The notes beneath the pieces are model-generated. The model saw only the letters and a program-made list of their open reading frames with translations. It had not been told where the DNA came from and searched no databases. Positions 58,771 through 64,000 of a stretch of 64,000 bases of DNA are shown here, in pieces. Made by a program: the position numbers and the translations under genes. The DNA is taken from contig NC_073632.1 of the NCBI RefSeq assembly GCF_029407905.1, forward strand, positions 58,390,964 to 58,454,963. Reading direction: 5' to 3'. The first letter of the stretch is position 1. Each line of letters begins with the position of its first letter. Source of the DNA: Bubalus kerabau (Eukaryota; Chordata; Mammalia; Artiodactyla; Bovidae).

Positions 58771-59055
58771 GTATCATTGGTCAGAAATCAACTTGGTCAG
58801 GTAGGAGTTCAGACGGTCTCAGCTGCTTTTTTTTTTTGGACAGTCTTTGTGGACAAAGTGTTTGGAATCTAGGACCACTGTAAGAGGTGGCGGGTGTGTG
58901 CTGTTCAAATCACTACCGGTATGACTGGAGCCCCTGAACTTGTGTGATGTGCTGCCTTGCTCACTCTAGCCGATGTTAGTTAGGGTCTATATGCAGAAAG
59001 TTTCTTATCTCTTACTTGGAACACTTTCAAAATGGCATATAAATTGTAACAAGTG
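58771..59055. other. Unique sequence
   Basis: No feature supported. Confidence 0.4.
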
Positions 59056-60390
59056 TAAATAAGTGATATTATAAAGCAAATGTTAGGCCATGGAAAATCC
59101 TGGAAACAAATACAGTAGACAAAAGATGGATATTTTTGATGCATAAAGAGCTCTTAAAAATAAATAGGAAAAAGATAAATACCATAATATAAACAATGGA
59201 TAAAAATTATAAATATTTAAGCAAATGTCCAAAAAGCATATGATAAAATGTTTAAGCTCGTGAGTAAACAAAGAAATGCTGATTAAAATAGCATGCTCTC
59301 AATTTCACCTATTAAATTTCCAAAAACTGGAAATGCCCTGTATTGGTAAAGATACAAGAAATAGAGCATATTCTACAAATATGTACAATTTTTGATGGGC
59401 GCTTGTTAATATAAAAGTAAATCTTAAAAACACTCACACTTTCTAACTTTGTCTCTTTCAAGGAATTTATAAGGAACAAGTAATAGAGATGCACAAAGAG
59501 TTTTATGCACAAACTTTTACTATTGATGTTATTTGTAATATAGAAAATTAGAAACAATTTAAATAGCTCACAGCAAATACTATTCAAGCAGTAATATTAT
59601 GTTATAAAAGAAAAATTAGTGTCATCAGCTCAGTTCAGTTGCTCAGTCATGTCCAGCTCTTTGCAACCTCATGGACTGCAGCACGCCAGGCTTCCCTATC
59701 CATCACCAACTCCCAGAGCCTCCAAAATCACTGCAGATGGTGCTTGCAGCCATGAAATTAAAAGAGGCTCAGCTTTCTTTATAGTCCAAATCTCCCATCC
59801 ATACATGAGTACTGGAAAAACCATATCTTTGACTAGATGAACCTTTGTTGGCAAAGTAACGTCTCTGCTTTTTAATATGCTATCTAGGCTGGTCATAGCT
59901 TTTCTTCCAAGGTGCAAGTGTCTTTTAATTCCATGACTGCGGTCACCATCTGCAGTTATTTTGGAGCCCATAAAAATAGAGTCTGTCACTGTTTCCATTG
60001 TTTCCCCATCTATTTGCCATGAAGTGATGGGACCAGGTGCCATGATCTTTGTTTTTTGAATGTTGAGTTTTAATCCAGGTTTTTCACTCTCTTGCACTTT
60101 CATCAAGAGGTACTTTAGTTCTTCTTTAGTGTCATAGGAGATTATTTAAGTATATCATTAAGTGAAATAAGCAGGATACACATAGTCTATACAAAATGTT
60201 TCTGTTTTTGTAAAAAACAAAAAAAATAGGTGAGACAAATGTATATGCACAGAAAAAACACTGGGATATAATCACTAAAGTGTTAATAGTGGTTATCTCT
60301 GAGTTAGTAGATAATGACTGATTTAAAGTTTTACCTTTGTGCTTTTATTTACTTTTCTAATTTTTTGCCATAGATATATACTTGGTAATC
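59056..60390 (+). mobile_element. L1ME LINE-1 3' end, split by BovB
   Basis: Sense L1ME text: caaagaaatgctgattaaaa, ccctgtattggtaaagatac, agagatgcacaaagagtttt and ttagaaacaatttaaatagc before the BovB, then tatcattaagtgaaataagc, aatagtggttatctctgagt and ttacttttctaattttttgc after it. Old, with no open frame. Confidence 0.75.
59626..60125 (-). mobile_element. BovB LINE copy with internal inverted segment and TSD
   Basis: The decamer ttagtgtcat lies on both sides (59616-59625 and 60126-60135), so the whole chimeric unit behaves as one insertion. Order: 95 bases of antisense BovB 3' end (to ccaactcccagag), then 59722-59764 in sense orientation, then antisense from aggctcagctttctttatag to the 5' truncation. 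The sense segment duplicates, inverted, element positions also present at 59922-59964. About 420 bases of the normal 3' region are skipped. The minus frame 59696-60106 is a remnant of the RT C-terminal region. Confidence 0.92.
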
Positions 60391-60397
60391 AGAAAAA

Positions 60398-60603
60398 TGG
60401 CTTCCCTGCTGGCTCAGACTGTAAAGAATCTGCCTGGAATGCAGGAAGACTAGGGTTTGATACCTGGGTTCGGAAGATATCTGGAAGAGGGCATGGCAAA
60501 CCACTCCAGTGTTCTTGCCTGGAGGATCCCATGGACAGAGAAGCCTGATGGGCTACAGTCCATGAGGTCACAAGGAGTCAGACATGACTGAGCGACTAAC
60601 ACT
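60398..60603 (+). mobile_element. Bov-tA SINE
   Basis: ggcttccctgctggctcaga, atgcaggaagactagggttt, gcatggcaaaccactccagt, ggatcccatggacagagaag, gactgagcgactaacacttc. Confidence 0.93.
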
Positions 60604-60852
60604 TCCTATTAAACCTATTTAGACTGAGGAAGCATGGTACTTCCAGAATTCTCATGACTATATTGAGGACCATATAATCCTCCTAATTTATTTCGTCAAC
60701 TTGGAATAAATAATTTTGGAACCACTTTTTGCGTGAATCATGAGCTTTGTCTTCCTTGATACACTAGACATGTGAGTGTTGATCATGCTGGAAAAGAAAC
60801 AGCCTGACTCAGTTTCTTTTACCTGGGTATTAAAGAGGAAATATTTTGCCTG

Positions 60853-61868
60853 AATCAGTTCAGTTTGGTTCAGTCACACAGTCATGTCCGACTCTTTGCA
60901 ACCCCATGCACTGCAGCATGCCAGGCCTCCCTGTCCATCACCAACTCCCAGAGTTTACTCAAACTCATGTCCATCGAGCCAGATTGAATGCCATCCAACC
61001 ATCTCATCCTCTGTCGTCCCCTTCTCCTCCTGCCCTCAATCTTTCCCAGCATCAGGGTCTTTTCCAATGAGTCAGTTCTTTGTATCAGGTGGCTAGAGTA
61101 TTGGAGTTTCAGCTTCAGCATCAGTCCTCCCAATGAATATTCAGGACTGGTTTCCTTTAGGATGGACTGGTTGGATCTCCTTGCAGTCCAAGGGACTCTC
61201 AAGAGTCTTCTCCAACACCACAGTTCAAAAGCATCAATTCTTCAGTGCTCAGCTTTCTTGATAGTCCAACTCTCCCATCCATACATGACTACTGGAAAAA
61301 CCATAGCCTTGACTAGACGGACCTTTGTTGGCAAAGTAATGTCTCTGCCTTTTAATATGCTATCTAGGTTGGTCATAACTTTCCTTCCAAGGAGCAAGCG
61401 TCTTTTAATTTCATGGCTCCAGTCACCATCTGCAGTTATTTTGGAGCCCATAAAAATAAAGTCTGTCACTGTTTCCATTGTTTCCCCATCTATTTGACAT
61501 GAAGTGATGGGACCAGATGCCATGACCTTCGTTTTCTGAATGTTGAGCTTTAAGCCAACTTTTTCACTCTCCACTTTCACTTTCATCAAGAGGCTCTTAT
61601 GTTCTTCTTCACTTTCTGCCATAAGGGTGGTGTCATCTGCATATCTGAGGTTCTTGATATTTCTCCCAGCAATCTTGACGCCAGCTTGTGCTTCATCCAG
61701 CCCAGCGTTTCTCATGATGTACTCTGCATATAAGTTAAATAAACAGGGTGACAATATACAGCTTTGATGTACTCCTTTCCCTATTTGGAACCAGTCTGTT
61801 GTTCCATGTCCAGTTCTAACTGTTGCTTCCTGACCTAGATACAGATTTCTCAAGAGGCAGGTCAGGGT
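60853..61868 (-). mobile_element. BovB LINE copy, 1.0 kb, antisense
   Basis: Pentamer-type tail complement (cagttcagtttggttcagt), then continuous BovB back to gatttctcaagaggcaggtc, where it is 5'-truncated inside the RT coding region. The element order is normal here, including the segment that is inverted in two neighbouring copies. Confidence 0.95.
61242..61853 (-). pseudogene. BovB reverse transcriptase C-terminal half
   Basis: A 203-codon uninterrupted minus frame begins at a Met inside the RT palm (MRNLYLGQEATVRTGHGTTD). It carries FNLYAEYIMRN, the YADD catalytic box, then EVGLK-like text with the KLNIQKTKVMASGPIT region, and the GRKVMTNLDSILKGRDITLP segment, ending near GWESWTIKKAEH. 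A full BovB RT would need the fingers and motif A, lost by 5' truncation. Its uninterrupted frame makes it the best preserved RT segment here, but it is not functional alone. Confidence 0.9.
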
Positions 61869-61930
61869 TCTAATGTATTTAGAGAATTGCTTCAGCTCAA
61901 CAGATCACTTTATTACAACAGCTATGACTG
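61869..61930. other. Unique spacer
   Basis: 62 bases without a recognised repeat. Confidence 0.4.
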
Positions 61931-62000
61931 AGACAGGACTTCCCAGGTGGCTCAGTGGTAAAGAATCCACCTACCAATGCAGGAGACACAGGTTGAATCC
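61931..62000 (+). mobile_element. Bov-tA head only (3' part missing)
   Basis: aggacttcccaggtggctca, gtggtaaagaatccacctac and aatgcaggagacacaggttg are the tRNA-related head. The sequence then changes abruptly to non-SINE text at gaatcc/aagagtgag. The BovA body and tail are absent. Confidence 0.85.
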
Positions 62001-62358
62001 AAGAGTGAGATGGCTAAGATAATCAGAAGCCAGAGTGCTTTTGGAGATGCAATGATCCAGCTCGGAACACAAACACTCTTCTAAATTAGGGCAGGACTTT
62101 GCTGCCTGCAGTTTTCACTGAGAGTCAGTACACTTCTCCACCCCCTGAGATGAGTGGGCACTTGCTTGCCCAGCCTGGGCAGAGCATGCCTGAGCTCAGC
62201 GGATGCAGCCTGATGGGGCCTCTCTTTGGAAAGGTTGCTATCTGCTCCTAAAGAAAATTGCTTTTGTTCTGAAGGTCTCCTTTCTGCTAGCCTGGCCCTG
62301 GTTGTCTGTGGTAAATGAAATTCTAAGAAAAAGTTTGGAGAAAGTTTAATACCTTTCT
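62001..62358. other. Unique sequence, no gene seen
   Basis: A 110-codon minus frame (62081-62413) overlaps the next SINE and shows no recognised domain. Confidence 0.4.
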
Positions 62359-62370
62359 TGGGTCTGAGAC

Positions 62371-62563
62371 TGGGCTTCCCTTGTGGCTCAGCTTGTAAAG
62401 AATCCCCCTGCAATGCGGGAGACCTGGGTTTGATCCCTGAGTTGGGAAGATCCCCTGGAGAAGGGAAAGGCTACCCACTCCAGTATTCTGGCCTGGAGAA
62501 TTCCATGGACTTCATAGTTCATGGGGTTGCAAAGAGTCAGACATGACTGAGTGACTTTCACTT
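62371..62563 (+). mobile_element. Bov-tA SINE with target-site duplication
   Basis: gggcttcccttgtggctcag to gactgagtgactttcacttt. The decamer tgggtctgag occurs at 62359-62368 and 62564-62573, giving the TSD. Confidence 0.94.
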
Positions 62564-62573
62564 TGGGTCTGAG

Positions 62574-63084
62574 GCCAGAGATCTAGAAAGTTCTGGGCAA
62601 AGCCTCTTCTTTTTTTGGAAGTCAGCTTTTGCTCCTTCTCTTGGGCATAGTGCCATCACAGAATCTATTACCTGCCATCTCTGGTGTCCTGATATTTTCT
62701 GTCCTTTTTTTGGGGGGGGCTTCACACCGCCCTGGATCAGTGCTTCACAGGCAGGTGGGGCAGATTGAGGGGCACCGGAGGAAGAGGCCAGGAATGACAC
62801 TTGGTCAGCCTGCAGGGGCCGAGGGAAGATTGGTCTGGCCAGAGCAGGAGAGATTCCAAGGAGTAGGGACATAGCCTGGAAGAGCCAGCCATGCAGTCAA
62901 CAATAGGGATCAAGACAAGGAAATTGGGTGCTCCAGAAGAGAGACAGATCCCAGCAGAAGGAGTTCATTAGTGATCTGAAAACCCGTGAGCAGCCAGTCA
63001 GTGGGTAAGTAGGGCTCCAGGCACCAGCTGAGGGTTCAGAGATGCTGGATGCTCAGCATAAGAGAGGGATATGGTCCAGCACTG
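62574..63084. other. Unique sequence with a T7G8 run
   Basis: A T run passes straight into a G run near 62705-62719. Opposing frames of 81 and 104 codons overlap. No exon. Confidence 0.4.
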
Positions 63085-63270
63085 GCCATGTGGTATGGCT
63101 GAAAGGGCATAGACTTTAGGGCCAGACAGACCTGGATTTAATTCTGGATTCACTACTGACTCACTGTTGCTAAAAACTCAGGTGTCTTACCTTTGAGCAG
63201 GGCTCATGCTGCCTAGTGCTGGCAGAGACTGTTGGGAGAATTAAATAGGTGGGGATAAATTGTATAATGC
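63085..63270 (+). mobile_element. MIR SINE
   Basis: gggcatagactttagggcca, gacagacctggatttaattc, ctactgactcactgttgcta, ttgggagaattaaataggtg: sense MIR, diverged in the core. Confidence 0.65.
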
Positions 63271-64000
63271 ATTCAAAACAGAGGGAATGCACAAAGGGAC
63301 CTTCTTAACCTTCTTGCCCCAGCTCAGGATTAGACTTGGGAGTGCACCCGGGCTTGCAAATGGAGAACCAGTGGTCCCAGCCAGCGGACCTGTTGTGCTA
63401 GGCTGGAAGCCAGCCTGCATCTCTGTTGATGTGAATTTTGGGCAGATATTCCCATTGGACTTTTCTACTTTCTTTCCTAATGGCTTCTCTTGGGAAATTT
63501 AAGGACTTTGATCTGATATGATCAACATCTGAGATGATTAGAAAAATGCGGGTGGTGTGAAAAGCCACTGAAATTGGACCCGTGGAGAGAATTCCAAGAT
63601 GCAGTGAGAAATTCTTGCAAAGAAATAAAATTATGAATGTCTGTGGAGAGAGACAACAACAATGTAAAGATCATTGTTCATCTGACACATTTATTTCCAG
63701 TTTTAGTGATAGGAAATGAGTATGGACCTATTCTTATGGTTTTAAACTCTTTGCAAATAATCTAAGAGGAGTTATTGAGGTCAATTTTTTTTTATTAGTT
63801 TGTAAAATTAATATCACTGTCACCCTTTAAGCACTGCATTAAAAAATTCCGGCTTTTCTATAGTCATGACGTAATGCCCACTATGACATTCAGGGAAAAT
63901 AAAACAAAGATGCGAACTCCTTGAAACCTGCAGGAATGTGCCACATTCACCTCTGCCTCACTGACTTTTAACACAATGGTTCCTGCCTTCTTCTTTGAGG
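63271..64000. other. Unique sequence, no gene seen
   Basis: No supported exon, RNA gene or ruminant SINE. The end is AT-rich. Confidence 0.4.

Noticed and set aside
61242..61853. A host gene with a reverse transcriptase domain
   Set aside because: The frame is simply a well-preserved BovB fragment. The flanks are BovB on one side and a truncation point on the other, and no host exon is joined.

Overview
This is ruminant nuclear DNA, most likely cattle or a close bovid. The evidence is the interspersed repeats. BovB (an RTE-type LINE), Bov-tA and Bov-A2 SINEs, CHR-type tRNA-derived SINEs and artiodactyl L1 3' ends recur throughout, over a background of old mammalian repeats (MIR, L2, L1M/L1ME, Tigger and hAT/Charlie fossils). 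There is no bacterial or operon-like organisation, no CRISPR array and no intact mobile-element gene.

Gene content is very low. The one convincing protein-coding feature is a terminal coding exon on the + strand at 10702-10991. It has a good splice acceptor, 95 codons of a very acidic C-terminal tail, a stop, and a plausible 3' UTR with AATAAA at 11480. I could not name the gene. On this reading 1-10701 is intron and what follows about 11.5 kb is 3' UTR or intergenic DNA.

Layout. 1-10.7 kb: probable intron with an ERV-type LTR fragment, a dated Bov-A2 insertion, a Tigger fossil, several L1ME pieces (two forming a fold-back), BovB, Bov-tA and MIR. 10.7-11.5 kb: terminal exon and proximal 3' UTR. 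11.5-47.8 kb: mostly unique DNA with scattered SINEs, old repeats, a 30-bp perfect hairpin at 15.1 kb and a perfect 194-bp tandem duplication at 30.6 kb. 47.8-62 kb: a dense cluster of BovB copies. The centrepiece is two oppositely oriented BovB copies whose 1,128-bp arms (53138-54265 and 55567-56694) match without net gaps and share private nonsense mutations. 62-64 kb: Bov-tA, MIR and unique sequence.

I found no undescribed biological system. The most notable structures come from repeat rearrangement: the BovB inverted arms, two BovB copies with internal inverted segments that resume at the same element position, the 194-bp duplication and the SINE-edge hairpin. Repeat family names come from recognising consensus-like text, not from a database search, and boundaries are good to roughly 5-20 bases unless a target-site duplication (TSD) fixes them.
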